In this document: positions 26,141 through 35,664 of the stretch, piece after piece
How the letters are laid out: each line of letters starts with the position of its first letter
Position numbering within the stretch: the stretch's first letter is position 1
Translations under genes and position numbers: made by a program
Notes under the pieces: model-generated
Told to the model about the DNA's origin: nothing
Databases searched by the model: none
Seen by the model: only the letters and a program-made list of their open reading frames with translations
Assembly (NCBI GenBank): GCA_910584825.1
Contig: CAJUCI010000014.1
Location: 11,447 to 63,573, forward strand
Origin: an uncultured Duncaniella sp.
GTDB lineage: Bacteria > Bacteroidota > Bacteroidia > Bacteroidales > Muribaculaceae
DNA length: 52,127 nucleotides
Direction: 5' to 3'

Positions 26141-26348
26141 CATGCTGATATGTCACATCACATGATGTGGGGATATAGCACGCGCATGAAGCGTCTTTTT
26201 TGACTGCCTGTATACGACTTAAAGTTTGGATGAAAATTTGGCGATTTCCAGTAACCGTATTAAGCAAAGAACGCTTATTAAAAATATGTATAGGCCACTC
26301 CTCTGAGCAGCATATGGTCAGGACATGTTTTTTGAAAGCATTGAACAT
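26076..26348 (-). CDS. Small hypothetical protein (90 aa) or part of a structured RNA
   Basis: A 90-codon frame starting about 18 nt after a near-consensus promoter (26366-26397) and ending just before the terminator-like stem. The translation is mixed, with five Cys and no signal or membrane segment, and resembles nothing I know. The same DNA would form several stable RNA hairpins when transcribed, for example 26317-26356, so the transcript may instead, or also, act as an RNA. Low G+C compared with sprA downstream. Confidence 0.4.
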   Translation of the reverse strand: MFNAFKKHVLTICCSEEWPIHIFNKRSLLNTVTGNRQIFIQTLSRIQAVKKDASCACYIPTSCDVTYQHGVGWTVYFLNGVWRYLSSDIQ

Positions 26349-26356
26349 GGCCTGAC
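26317..26356 (-). ncRNA. 5' hairpin of a putative small structured RNA
   Basis: GTCAGG plus CATGTT (26356-26343) pair with AACATG plus CCTGAC (26329-26317) near the expected 5' end of the transcript. Further minus-strand stems: TATACAG/CTGTATA (26214-26208 with 26128-26122), CCCCAC/GTGGGG, and CACATCA/TGATGTG (26169-26154). No known RNA family was recognised (not RNase P, tmRNA or SRP RNA by their conserved sequences). Confidence 0.4.
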
Positions 26357-26365
26357 TCTATGTTG

Positions 26366-26397
26366 CAAAAGTAAATAAAAAATGAGTCAGAAGCAAA
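26366..26397 (-). promoter_or_regulatory. Consensus promoter TTTG-N20-TACTTTTG
   Basis: TTTG at 26397-26394, spacing exactly 20, then TACTTTTG at 26373-26366, one of the best consensus matches in the window. The predicted start of transcription is near 26359. It drives the 26076-26348 unit. Confidence 0.7.
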
Positions 26398-26473
26398 CAC
26401 TTCAGAATCATTTTTATTGAGTGATATTCTCAATAAAAATAATAATGATATGGCATACGGAGCTAACGGGGGA

Positions 26474-29400
26474 TTAGCGGGCGAGGGAGAGGTTGAGGTT
26501 TATGCCGAAGGAGGTGTTGGTGGTGGGGTAGGAGGTGGAGGAGACGATAGGGGTGTTGATTTGATGGTCAAAGAAGGCTCCGACGGTGAGGCGGCGCGAC
26601 ATGATGTAGTTGGCGGCGATGTTGATGTTGATGGTGCGCGTGCCTGAGGTGGCCTGGGTGTAGGCTGTCTCGATGCGGCGGATGAGTGCCTGTGTCTCGG
26701 CAAAGGAGAAGTCGCCGTTGATGGTGAGGTCGTTGGATATGCCTCGGCCCGAGCCTTTCATCTTGAGCACGGTGTTGAAGCCGATTATCTTGTAGCCGAG
26801 TCCGAGGGTGATGCCGCGCTGGTTGGCCTCGACTACCTGTCCGGCTGAGGTATTGAGGGTGAGGGTGCGGGCGTCGCGATATTCGGCGGAGATGGTCATG
26901 TCATTTTTGAGCGTGGCCGATGCGCCGATGAGGGGCGCGAATTTCTCGGTGATGGCGACCGACGAGATGTTGTAGGGTGAGGTGGGTATTGGGTTGCCGG
27001 TGAGCTCATCGATGGTGAAGCCGAGGCTCTCGGAGCCGGGCGCGGCGGCCCAGTTGAGGAACGAGGAGTAGGAGCCTACGCTGTAGGTACACTGGTAGGC
27101 GTGGCTGAGGGTGAACGACTTGAAGATTTTACGCATCGAGCCGAGATAGATGAGTCCGTCGTAGGTCACGCGCCAGTTGGGGAGGGCCTGGGCGAACGAG
27201 GGGAAGGGGGTGAGGTATTGCTTCTCGGCACTCGTGCCGGAGTAGGCGGCGATGAAGGCGGGGATGAGCACGTCGCTCGAGGTGGGGCTTACGGTGCCTA
27301 CCTCGGGGTTGAAGGGGTTGCCGGCGTTGATGTTGTTTTCCATAAATCCGCCCTGGGGGTAGCGGAGGCCGATGTATTGTTGCTCGAAGCGGCGGGCGAT
27401 GACGGGGATATTCTCGAGGAATGTGTTGAAGGCCTCGGAGTTGTAGCCGTTGTCGGCCTTGAAGTGTTTGAGGGCTGTGCGCATGGCCACGTGGGTCTTG
27501 GTGTAGGAACCGGCAAGGGTGGTGGGCATGTCGGCATACATGAACTGGGTGGAGCGCGTGCGGTTGTCGGTGCGGTTGGTGGTGAGGAGTATCTTGAGGC
27601 CCTTGACCGGCTCGAGGGTCAGTTCGATGTTCAGCTCGCGGGTGTTGGTGAAGTTGGCGGGGGAGGTCTGGCCGTCGTCGGTGATGAGCCAGCCGCGGTC
27701 GAGGGCCTTGTTGATATAGTCCTCACCGGCAAATCCGAATGCGAAGTCAAGGCCCGGTGCCATGGGACCGAAGCTGTTGGACTGGCCGAAGATGTTGCCT
27801 ACGCGCGGGCGGTAGAGGGGGAGGGAGAGGGTGCGGGTGTTGCGGAAGCGCACGGCGGCACTGCGGGGCGACATGAGCAGACGTGTGCCGTACTCGGCAA
27901 TCTCGCGCATGAGGCTCTTGTGCTCGTTGAGTACCTCCTGGATGGTGAATTTCAGGTTTTTGTCGCCACGGTCGAGGATGACGATGTTGTTGGGGTCGAT
28001 GACCTTGTGAGCGACCTTAACCGGCTTGCCGTCGGTTGTGGTGGCGGTGACTTTGACCTTGGCGTTGCGCAGGTTGTGGCGGATGGTCAGGGTGGTGTCG
28101 GGCTTGAGTGAGAATGTGCGCTCAAACTTCTTGGGCTTCTTGGCCACAACACGCGCTTTCTTGGCCTGGAAACGCTGGTCGACGGCCTTGGTGTAGGCCC
28201 ATTTGCTGTAGAGCGACTCGAAGTTGACGCGGCCGTCGGCATTCCAGGCGGCCTGGTTGGCGATGGAGTTGCCGGTGGACACTCCGTCGATTTCCGAGCC
28301 ACGGTCCCAGCGGTAGGTGGCGTTGTATGACACGTTGCCTGTGAGCCAGTTGAGGGCGGGTATCTTGCTGAACGGGGCACGATAGCTGACGACGAACGAC
28401 TGATTGTAGTTCCAGGGGGTGCCGAGGCGCATGATGCTCTGCAACACGGTGTCTTTCCACTCCTTGTACTGGTCGGGGAACAGGCGGCGGTTGACGGCTC
28501 CCATAGGCTCGTCGATGCGGGCCGAAGTGTTGGAGTTGAAGTTGACACTCAGCGACTTGGTGAAGTTCCAGGTGAGGGCAAACTGGCGGTCCCAGATGAA
28601 GTTTTTGCTCACCGATACGGGCAGGCGGAAGTCAACGTCGGTCTCGGAGCGGGTCTGCATCTCGTAATAGTAACGCGAGATGGTGGTGAGGAACGAGATG
28701 GTGGTGGGCAGATAGTTGAACTCCCAGTCCTTCACAAACTTGAGGTTTTTGGATTTGCTCTTGATGAACGCGAAGGGCTTCACTCCCTTGTTGTAGGGGG
28801 TGTAGGTGTATTGCAGTGAGCCGCGATAGTCGTTGGTGTTCTCGTATTCGGTGGTGGGGTCGCTCTTGGCTTGTTTGTTGAACGAGAAGTTGAGGGTGAA
28901 GTTGGCGGGGTCCCACGGCTTTGGGGTCTTGCTCTTGACATCAAATTTCAGGCCCGAGATGGAGAAACTCTTGATAGTGGTGCGCTCGACGGCATAGTTG
29001 AGGATGGAGTCTTTCTGCGCCTTGGTGGTGCATGCGTCGAGCGCGTCCTTCAGCTCCACGTCCTGGTCGAGAGGATTGTATTTTGGGGTGGTCTTCTCTT
29101 TGGTCACCGAGTAGTAGATGGGGGCGCGGAGCTTGGCCTTCTCGGGGAAGAAACGGCCGGCGTCGACCTGCATGGCGAAGTTGTACTGCTCGTAATCGTC
29201 CATGCGGCGCGCGTTGAGGGGCTGGTCGACCGAGCCGAAGCCGGCGGTCTCGACATGCGCGCCGACGTTGAATGTGGCTATGTCAGAGACTCCGATGTTG
29301 AGATTGCCTTTAGCTGCCCAGCCGCCCGAGTTGTTGAAGTCGGTGACCTTTAGCTCGTTGAGCCATACGATACCGTCTTTGACCACAGGGGAGTTGTTGC

Positions 29401-32400
29401 GCACGCCTATGAGCATCACCCTGACATCGCTGAGCGAGGGATTGCCCATCACCGAGATGCGGTTGCGCTCGTTGTCGGGGTCGCGGCCCGTGTAGACCAC
29501 GCCGAATCCCACGCCCGGCTCGTTTTCGTTCTTGGCGCGGTTGCGCTCCTTCTTGAGGTTGACGAGTGTCTGGAGGTCAAAGTCCATGTAGTTGGCGCGG
29601 GGCCACACGATGTAGCGGTCGGCGGGAGAGTCGGTATATGTTCCGGCCGGGGTCAGCTCGAGCGGCACCTCGTATTCGTAATAGTTGGCCTTCACGTCGG
29701 AGCCGAGGCGGATGAACACCGACAGCTCGCCGCTCTTGAGGTTGGTGAGGTCGTCAATCAGACGCTCGGCGTGAATCCACATCTGCATGCGCTTGTAGTT
29801 GCGGAGGTCGAGCATGGTGTTCTTGTACACGCCGCGTGCGTCACCGGCCTGCAGACCCTCGACCTTGAGCGACATCGACTGCTCGTTGAGCTGGACTATC
29901 TGGCTCTGGCCGGGGTCGGTTATGCGGTTGACGCCGGGAGGGAGGACGTAGTTGACCGGCTCGCGGTCGGCATTTTCCTCGATGTTGACCACCGAGATGT
30001 CAAGGTCGCCCTCGGCGGGGGCGTCGCCGCGCGAGTTGAGGTTGAAGTCGTAGGGCCGCCATTCACCTTTGACAAGCTCGAGGGTGGCGAAACGCAGATG
30101 TGTCGTGGCCTTGAAGCCGGTCATGAACATGCGGGCGAAGCGGATGGTGGAGAAGTCGGAGATGTTGCCCACGACTTTCTCGTAGGCACTGAGGGGTATC
30201 TTGAACTGATACCATACAACCTCCTGGGTGGTCTGGTCGTTGTTGACCACTATAGATGTCTGCTTGTCGGTGATGAAGTTCTTGCCCACCTCGAGGTCCT
30301 CGGGGCGGATGGAGATGCGATACTGGAAATAACGCTCGTACTCGTTGAGGGTGTTGTCCTGGTTGATGTCCTCGACGTCAGGGAGGGAGCGCGACGACTG
30401 ATAGAGCGGGTCGGGAGCCTCGTCGGGCGAGAGTGAGTTGCCCTCGACACCGTTGTAACGCTTGTAGCGTTCGAGCACGCCGAGACGCTCCTCGTCGTAG
30501 TCATAGCCTCGGAAGAAGTGGTAGTTGTCGCCGGCAGGGTCGTTGAACGGCGAGAACTTGTCGGCCTGCATCCGCTCGATGGCCGAGGGGTCGAGGCGGG
30601 TGCGCAGTCCGTCGAGATATGCGGCATAGGAGGGGAAGCCGAACTCGAGGTCGTTCTTGAGTCCGTCAAGGCCGACGTCCTGTATGCCTCGGGCGTTGGT
30701 GTTGTTGTCAAAGGCATAGGTCAGGGAGTTCTGCGACGAGACATTACCCCACACGGTCTGCTCCATGAACTGCTCGTCGCCGTCGACGGGTATGCCGTTC
30801 TCGTAGCTCTTGAGTCCGTCCTTGAGGATGTCCTCCGACACCTCGCCGAAGTTGAGGTACAGGTCGCCGCCCTCGAGGTTGTCATTGTCGGGGTCGAGGA
30901 ACGGCGAGAGCATCCAGAACTGGACGTATTCGATGTTGGAGGCCTCGAAGTTGGTGTTGTCCATCTTGCGCATGATGCCGCCCCAACGCTTCTCGGGGTT
31001 GAGGAGATAGCCCTGCGGGTCGATGTTGGTGGCGTCGAGGTTGTAGGGGCCGCGCTCGGTGGGGTAGAACGAGAGGTTGAGCGTCTGGATGATGTTTGAC
31101 TCGCCGTAGGTGAGCTGTCGGCCGGGGAAGATTTCGCGTGAGGTCACCTCGCGGATGTAGGGGTTGTTCATCTGCTTAGGGTCGCTCTTGATGTAGCCCG
31201 GGCAGAGCGACGAGTTGCGCTCGGTGAACATGCGGTCGATGTAATACCAGTTGAGCAGCGCGCGGTTCTTGCCGTAGTCGACATTATCGCTCAACGCCGC
31301 CTCGGGGAACAGCGCGGTATTGGACGGGTCATAGGGGGTGGAGGCGAGAAACCATGAGTAGGGCGACCGCAGGTCGATGCCTATTTGGGTAGACTCGAAA
31401 TCGTCGATGTAGCTCGAGCCTTTGTTAGAGCCGCTCTTCTGCGCGTGGGGTATGAGCTGGGCAAACTCGGCTTGGAGCGAGAGCGTAGAGGGCTGGGTGG
31501 CGTTGACGGTCGGTATCTTGTTGAGCAGATTGGTCAGCCACATGAAGCGGGTATTGTACTGCGCGTTGAGTCCCCACATCGAGTTGTTGACCACCTCGTC
31601 GCCGATATTGACCTTCTCGGTGAGCGATTTTTCAGAGAAGTGCATAAAGGTGGCACCGAGGTTGAAGTCCTTGTTGAACTTGTAGTTGAGGTCGAGTCCG
31701 AGGAGGGTCTTGCGCTGGGTGCTGTAGAGCGACTGGTTTTCGAGCGTGACGCTTATGCTCTGGCCCGAATCGATGATGCTCTGGTTGGTGATGGTGACGA
31801 TGCCCATTGCATAGTCGACGGTGTAGTCGCTGTTCTCGTTGAGCACCACGCCGCCGGCGGTCACAACTACCGAGCCGCGCGGCACGTTCATGGCGTTGAG
31901 GCGTATCTGCGAGCCTGAGGATGCCTGATATTTGCCGGTGAGTACAAATTTGTTCTTGTCGGCAAACTGCCGGGCAACGATGAGCGTGGAGTCGTAAAGC
32001 TCCTGATATACATATTTTTGGACGAGGACGGGGTCGCCGATTTTCTCGGCGAGATGCTTGCCGAACGGTTCGACCACGGGGAAGATAATCTTGCCCTGCG
32101 AGGCGAGGATGGTGTAGCCCTCGATGAAGTCAAAAAATCCGTCGGGGCCGGTGGCCTGGTTGGAGTCGATGCGGTCGAGTCCCATCACCTGGAGCAGGGG
32201 TATGTTAGAGATGGAGGGGACGGGCAGATAGTTGATTTCGGTGCCGGTAGTGTCGCTGAGATATTTGATGTTGAGGCGGAAGTTCTGCTGCTGCACCTGG
32301 AACGCTCCGAGCGAATAGACGTTTTTCATCATCAGTTTCCACATCGGCTGCCGGGGGTCGAGCGTGGTGGATTTCAGCATCTTGAGGTAGAGCGACTGGG

Positions 32401-33853
32401 CGGTGGTGGTGATGTCGGCCGAAAACTCGCCCACCTGATATGTGCGGCCGTTGTAGGTGTACTCGTAGGCCACGCCCAGCACCTCGTCGGCAGCAAGGGC
32501 GTTTTTGAGCGAGATGTAGCCGAGGGTGGGGTTGAGGGTATATTCCGACGATGACAGCAGACGTGCCGACTCCACTTTCTCGTAATCCTGGCCGCCGTCT
32601 ATTCCGAATGCCGCCAACGGGGCGAGTGCCTGGGTGACGGTGTTGATGCTGCGCGCGCCGGGATATTCGGTCTTGATGGTGGATAGCAGGTTGTTGGAGC
32701 TGTTGGAGGGGACGGGCACCGAGTAGTCGGGCTGCCAGTAGTTGTTGGCAAGCACGCTGTTCTCGCCGAGGTCCATGAACGCCACGAAGTTACGGCTCTG
32801 GTCAAAGCGGCTGTTCTTGTTGGTAATCCACACCTCGATGCGGGTGATGTTGATGCCCGAGGTCACCAGCGGCAGACGCGAGGCGAACTTGTCATAGTTG
32901 TCACGGAAATATTGCGCGAGAAAGAAGTGGCGGTTCTGGTCGTAGTCGTCAATGCGCACTGTGTAGTCGGTGGTCTGCGAGCCGCCTTTTGAGTTGACGG
33001 TGGTGGACTCGGAGTTTTGCTGCGAGACGAGGGCTGTGGCCGTGAGTTTGCCGAACTGCAGTTTGGTCTTGATGCCGAAGAGGGCTGTGCTGCCTCGGAT
33101 TAGCGAGGAGCCTGTGGTCATTGACACGTTGCCGGCCTCGATTGACTTGACGATGTCGTCCTCTTTGCCCTCATAGGCCAGTTTGATGTTTTTGGAGTCG
33201 AAGTCAAAGGTGGCGTCGGTGTTGTAGGTCATGTTGAACTTCATCCTGTCGCCCACGCTTGCCTGTACGGTGGCCTGGATTTTCTGGTCGAAGTCAAAGT
33301 AGGTCTTGCGGCGCGAGTCGAGCGAGAGGGCGGGATTGTCGGTCTTGTTGGACTTTATGCCCATCGACAGTGTGACCGAGCCTTGGGTGCGTAGACTCAC
33401 ACCGCCCGGCCCGAAAATCTTTTCGAGCGGACCGAGGGCAAAGTTCATGTCGAGGATGTTGAACGGCTCCTTTGACGGATTGGTGAGGGCCTCGGAGTTG
33501 CGCATGCGGAAATAGTTGCGCATCGACTGGCGGTTCTGCCACTCGTTGTACTGCTCGGGGGTGAGATAGAATGGGGTGACGATGTCCTGCTCGCCGAGAC
33601 GGGTGCGGATGACGTAACATCCGAGCTGCGGGTCATATTCGGTGACGGTGGTGACGTTGGAGGGGTTGGTGAGGTCAGCCGAAAATTCCCGCTCCATGAT
33701 GTCCTCATAGCGTTGAGGAACAGTCTGCTGCACCGGGAACGGCATCATCATCGAGTCGACCTCGGAGACAAACGTCGAGCCGGTCACGGGTGTGGCCGGA
33801 GGGGTGAACTCAGGCTCGGGCCTGAATGCGTAGGCGCGCAGAGCTACTGCCAT
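26474..33853 (-). CDS. sprA: SprA/Sov, outer-membrane translocon of the type IX secretion system
   Basis: 2459 aa from the first canonical start. Giant outer-membrane beta-barrel through which type IX cargo proteins cross to the cell surface. The N-terminal SprA domain (PFYLTPEQYNEWQ, FNILDMNFALGPLEKIFGPGG) and the repeated SprA segments through to the barrel end are clear. The signal peptide is split from the annotated start: in-frame codons upstream encode ERTRHISILLTAIGIAG, and no ATG, GTG or TTG precedes it. Translation may thus begin at ATT 33916 or CTG 33913, soon after the ruvA stop at 33928. The ruvA-sprA pairing is conserved in Bacteroidetes. Cargo genes with type IX C-terminal domains were not seen in this window. 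Confidence 0.95.
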   Translation of the reverse strand: MAVALRAYAFRPEPEFTPPATPVTGSTFVSEVDSMMMPFPVQQTVPQRYEDIMEREFSADLTNPSNVTTVTEYDPQLGCYVIRTRLGEQDIVTPFYLTPEQYNEWQNRQSMRNYFRMRNSEALTNPSKEPFNILDMNFALGPLEKIFGPGGVSLRTQGSVTLSMGIKSNKTDNPALSLDSRRKTYFDFDQKIQATVQASVGDRMKFNMTYNTDATFDFDSKNIKLAYEGKEDDIVKSIEAGNVSMTTGSSLIRGSTALFGIKTKLQFGKLTATALVSQQNSESTTVNSKGGSQTTDYTVRIDDYDQNRHFFLAQYFRDNYDKFASRLPLVTSGINITRIEVWITNKNSRFDQSRNFVAFMDLGENSVLANNYWQPDYSVPVPSNSSNNLLSTIKTEYPGARSINTVTQALAPLAAFGIDGGQDYEKVESARLLSSSEYTLNPTLGYISLKNALAADEVLGVAYEYTYNGRTYQVGEFSADITTTAQSLYLKMLKSTTLDPRQPMWKLMMKNVYSLGAFQVQQQNFRLNIKYLSDTTGTEINYLPVPSISNIPLLQVMGLDRIDSNQATGPDGFFDFIEGYTILASQGKIIFPVVEPFGKHLAEKIGDPVLVQKYVYQELYDSTLIVARQFADKNKFVLTGKYQASSGSQIRLNAMNVPRGSVVVTAGGVVLNENSDYTVDYAMGIVTITNQSIIDSGQSISVTLENQSLYSTQRKTLLGLDLNYKFNKDFNLGATFMHFSEKSLTEKVNIGDEVVNNSMWGLNAQYNTRFMWLTNLLNKIPTVNATQPSTLSLQAEFAQLIPHAQKSGSNKGSSYIDDFESTQIGIDLRSPYSWFLASTPYDPSNTALFPEAALSDNVDYGKNRALLNWYYIDRMFTERNSSLCPGYIKSDPKQMNNPYIREVTSREIFPGRQLTYGESNIIQTLNLSFYPTERGPYNLDATNIDPQGYLLNPEKRWGGIMRKMDNTNFEASNIEYVQFWMLSPFLDPDNDNLEGGDLYLNFGEVSEDILKDGLKSYENGIPVDGDEQFMEQTVWGNVSSQNSLTYAFDNNTNARGIQDVGLDGLKNDLEFGFPSYAAYLDGLRTRLDPSAIERMQADKFSPFNDPAGDNYHFFRGYDYDEERLGVLERYKRYNGVEGNSLSPDEAPDPLYQSSRSLPDVEDINQDNTLNEYERYFQYRISIRPEDLEVGKNFITDKQTSIVVNNDQTTQEVVWYQFKIPLSAYEKVVGNISDFSTIRFARMFMTGFKATTHLRFATLELVKGEWRPYDFNLNSRGDAPAEGDLDISVVNIEENADREPVNYVLPPGVNRITDPGQSQIVQLNEQSMSLKVEGLQAGDARGVYKNTMLDLRNYKRMQMWIHAERLIDDLTNLKSGELSVFIRLGSDVKANYYEYEVPLELTPAGTYTDSPADRYIVWPRANYMDFDLQTLVNLKKERNRAKNENEPGVGFGVVYTGRDPDNERNRISVMGNPSLSDVRVMLIGVRNNSPVVKDGIVWLNELKVTDFNNSGGWAAKGNLNIGVSDIATFNVGAHVETAGFGSVDQPLNARRMDDYEQYNFAMQVDAGRFFPEKAKLRAPIYYSVTKEKTTPKYNPLDQDVELKDALDACTTKAQKDSILNYAVERTTIKSFSISGLKFDVKSKTPKPWDPANFTLNFSFNKQAKSDPTTEYENTNDYRGSLQYTYTPYNKGVKPFAFIKSKSKNLKFVKDWEFNYLPTTISFLTTISRYYYEMQTRSETDVDFRLPVSVSKNFIWDRQFALTWNFTKSLSVNFNSNTSARIDEPMGAVNRRLFPDQYKEWKDTVLQSIMRLGTPWNYNQSFVVSYRAPFSKIPALNWLTGNVSYNATYRWDRGSEIDGVSTGNSIANQAAWNADGRVNFESLYSKWAYTKAVDQRFQAKKARVVAKKPKKFERTFSLKPDTTLTIRHNLRNAKVKVTATTTDGKPVKVAHKVIDPNNIVILDRGDKNLKFTIQEVLNEHKSLMREIAEYGTRLLMSPRSAAVRFRNTRTLSLPLYRPRVGNIFGQSNSFGPMAPGLDFAFGFAGEDYINKALDRGWLITDDGQTSPANFTNTRELNIELTLEPVKGLKILLTTNRTDNRTRSTQFMYADMPTTLAGSYTKTHVAMRTALKHFKADNGYNSEAFNTFLENIPVIARRFEQQYIGLRYPQGGFMENNINAGNPFNPEVGTVSPTSSDVLIPAFIAAYSGTSAEKQYLTPFPSFAQALPNWRVTYDGLIYLGSMRKIFKSFTLSHAYQCTYSVGSYSSFLNWAAAPGSESLGFTIDELTGNPIPTSPYNISSVAITEKFAPLIGASATLKNDMTISAEYRDARTLTLNTSAGQVVEANQRGITLGLGYKIIGFNTVLKMKGSGRGISNDLTINGDFSFAETQALIRRIETAYTQATSGTRTININIAANYIMSRRLTVGAFFDHQINTPIVSSTSYPTTNTSFGINLNLSLAR

Positions 33854-33927
33854 AAGTATCCCTGCGATACCGATGGCTGTGAGCAGAATGGATATGTGAC
33901 GGGTTCGTTCCAGAATCGACTGTGTAG

Positions 33928-34521
33928 TTACAACATGCCCAGTGCCTGCTTGATGGCTGCCTCGACTTTGATGACCGGATTGGCGTCAAAGATGCGGCGG
34001 AGAGCCTTCTGCGAGGCCGGACGCGCGAAGCCGAGAGCGGTGAGGGCGGCAAGGGCCTCGTCATAGACCTCGTTGGTGAGTCCGGGCACTGAGGGTTGTA
34101 TTGATAACGCTTCGTCAGACGGTTTTATTTTATCCTTCAGGTCAACAATTATTCTTTGTGCCGTCTTTGCCCCTATTCCCTTGACACTCTTGAGCCTATT
34201 ATGGTCGCCCGAGGTGATTGTGGCCTCGAGTTCGGCGGTGGTGAGCGACGACAGGATGAGTATGGCTGTGCCGGGGCCTACGCCCGACACGCCGATGAGT
34301 TCGCGGAAGAGTTCGCGCTCGCGTGCGGTGAAGAATCCGTACAGCACCCAGGCGTCTTCGCGTATCACCTCGTGGAGCAGCAGTTTCACCTCGCCAGCAC
34401 AGTTCTGGAGCGAGGCAAAGGTGTTGAGCGAGATGTTGACCATGTAGCCGATGCCTGACGACTCGATGGCCACGTAGGTGGGGGTGTTTTCGGTGATTAT
34501 TCCCTTGATGTATTCGTACAT
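33928..34521 (-). CDS. ruvA: Holliday junction helicase subunit RuvA
   Basis: 197-aa DNA-binding subunit that holds the four-way junction open while RuvB drives branch migration. Domain I OB-fold (about 1-63, starting MYEYIKGII), two helix-hairpin-helix motifs (LIGVSGVGPGTAILIL and LKSVKGIGAKTAQRII), and the C-terminal RuvB-binding three-helix domain (about 150-197). Normal length. It lies 9 nt after the ATP-grasp-like gene and just before sprA in a four-gene minus-strand operon. Confidence 0.96.
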   Translation of the reverse strand: MYEYIKGIITENTPTYVAIESSGIGYMVNISLNTFASLQNCAGEVKLLLHEVIREDAWVLYGFFTARERELFRELIGVSGVGPGTAILILSSLTTAELEATITSGDHNRLKSVKGIGAKTAQRIIVDLKDKIKPSDEALSIQPSVPGLTNEVYDEALAALTALGFARPASQKALRRIFDANPVIKVEAAIKQALGML

Positions 34522-34530
34522 AGTTGCAGA

Positions 34531-35664
34531 TTATAGGGATGGTATGTTGTTAAATAGCGGGGAAAGTGTGAGCGCGAAGCCCTCGCGTGGCGGTAGCATG
34601 AGGGTTGTGCCGGGCTGTGGCGTGCCTCGCTGCCAGGCCATAAGCATGGGCCGGTCGGGCGAAATCCGCTCGGCCACCTTCATGGCGGCCACACCCATAG
34701 TCATGCGCAGGTTCAGTTCGATGCATGGGTGAAGACGCGTGGTGTCGTCGTCGGCGGTATAGGCCATCATGTCTATGCCGAGCCATCCGCGGTAGACGGG
34801 GCAGAGCAGGGTCGCGAGCACACTTTCAAGTGCTGTGGCCGTATCCTGAAGCTCGGATAGCAGTCCGAGGCTGTCAAGGCTGTCGGCGAAATAGTCCTGC
34901 GGGGCCACGATGTTGCCCGTATAGGCTCCGCGCCCCTCGGTCAGGAACATCGACAGGCCGCGAAATCTTACTGACGAGCCGTCGCTTTCAATCAATGCTC
35001 CGAACTCGGCCTTTTTCCTGTAGCCACGCTCGCACATCACGCTCCCCTGGCGATGGATTATGCCCTCGACTTTGGAGCGCAATACTTCCTCGGGCAGACC
35101 TCCGGCGCAAAACACTCCGCGTCCGCTGCATGACCAGGGCGACTTGAAGAAGCATCCGGGCGATTCGGCCTCGAGCGTGAGCGCGTCAGACGGGTCGGTA
35201 ATCTCGGCTGGAAGCAGGTCGGTGGCACCGAGTGCGGTGAGTATCGCTATCGACGACCGGCGGTGACTGAGCATGCGGAGGCGGCTGATGGTGGAGTCAG
35301 ACGGGAGAGTCCCCTTCGCGACTCCGGCCATCATGAACTGTCGGCGGGCGTCGTCGCTCCATCCCCACGGGGCGGGAGCGGGATTGTCAGTGACAGCGGC
35401 ATGCGGCGGGGCGGTATCTTTGGCCTTGGCCGGAAGAATGACGGGGGGAGCGATGCCCCATCGCGAGGCGAGCCATTGCGCATCATCTTCGGCGCATGGG
35501 TCCGAGGCGATGACGGCATCGCCATCGTCAGCCCACCATGCAGGCAACAACGCCCCCGCCCTGTGTAGCGCGGCGGCATGGGGCGGGGGTGTGTAATGTC
35601 GGCACCCGAGAGCCAGTGCGAGGTCGTTCTCGGGATTGAACAGGTGTATCTTATTTCTTGACAC
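34531..35664 (-). CDS. Uncharacterised ATP-grasp-like protein
   Basis: 377 aa, conserved hypothetical in Bacteroidetes. It begins with KIHLFNPENDLALALG. An ATP-grasp fold is suggested by FFKSPWSCSGRGVF (about 190-205), a P-loop-like Lys plus Gly-rich lid, and by CIELNLRMTMG (about 320-330), which fits the metal-binding E-x-N-x-R of that superfamily. It would therefore ligate a carboxylate to an amine or thiol using ATP; substrates are unknown. It overlaps the C1B peptidase gene by 14 nt and precedes ruvA by 9 nt. Confidence 0.72.
   Translation of the reverse strand: MSRNKIHLFNPENDLALALGCRHYTPPPHAAALHRAGALLPAWWADDGDAVIASDPCAEDDAQWLASRWGIAPPVILPAKAKDTAPPHAAVTDNPAPAPWGWSDDARRQFMMAGVAKGTLPSDSTISRLRMLSHRRSSIAILTALGATDLLPAEITDPSDALTLEAESPGCFFKSPWSCSGRGVFCAGGLPEEVLRSKVEGIIHRQGSVMCERGYRKKAEFGALIESDGSSVRFRGLSMFLTEGRGAYTGNIVAPQDYFADSLDSLGLLSELQDTATALESVLATLLCPVYRGWLGIDMMAYTADDDTTRLHPCIELNLRMTMGVAAMKVAERISPDRPMLMAWQRGTPQPGTTLMLPPREGFALTLSPLFNNIPSL

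Noticed and set aside
27101..28111. Plus-strand 336-codon frame inside sprA
   Set aside because: Gly/Val-rich shadow of the sprA coding strand with no promoter or domain.
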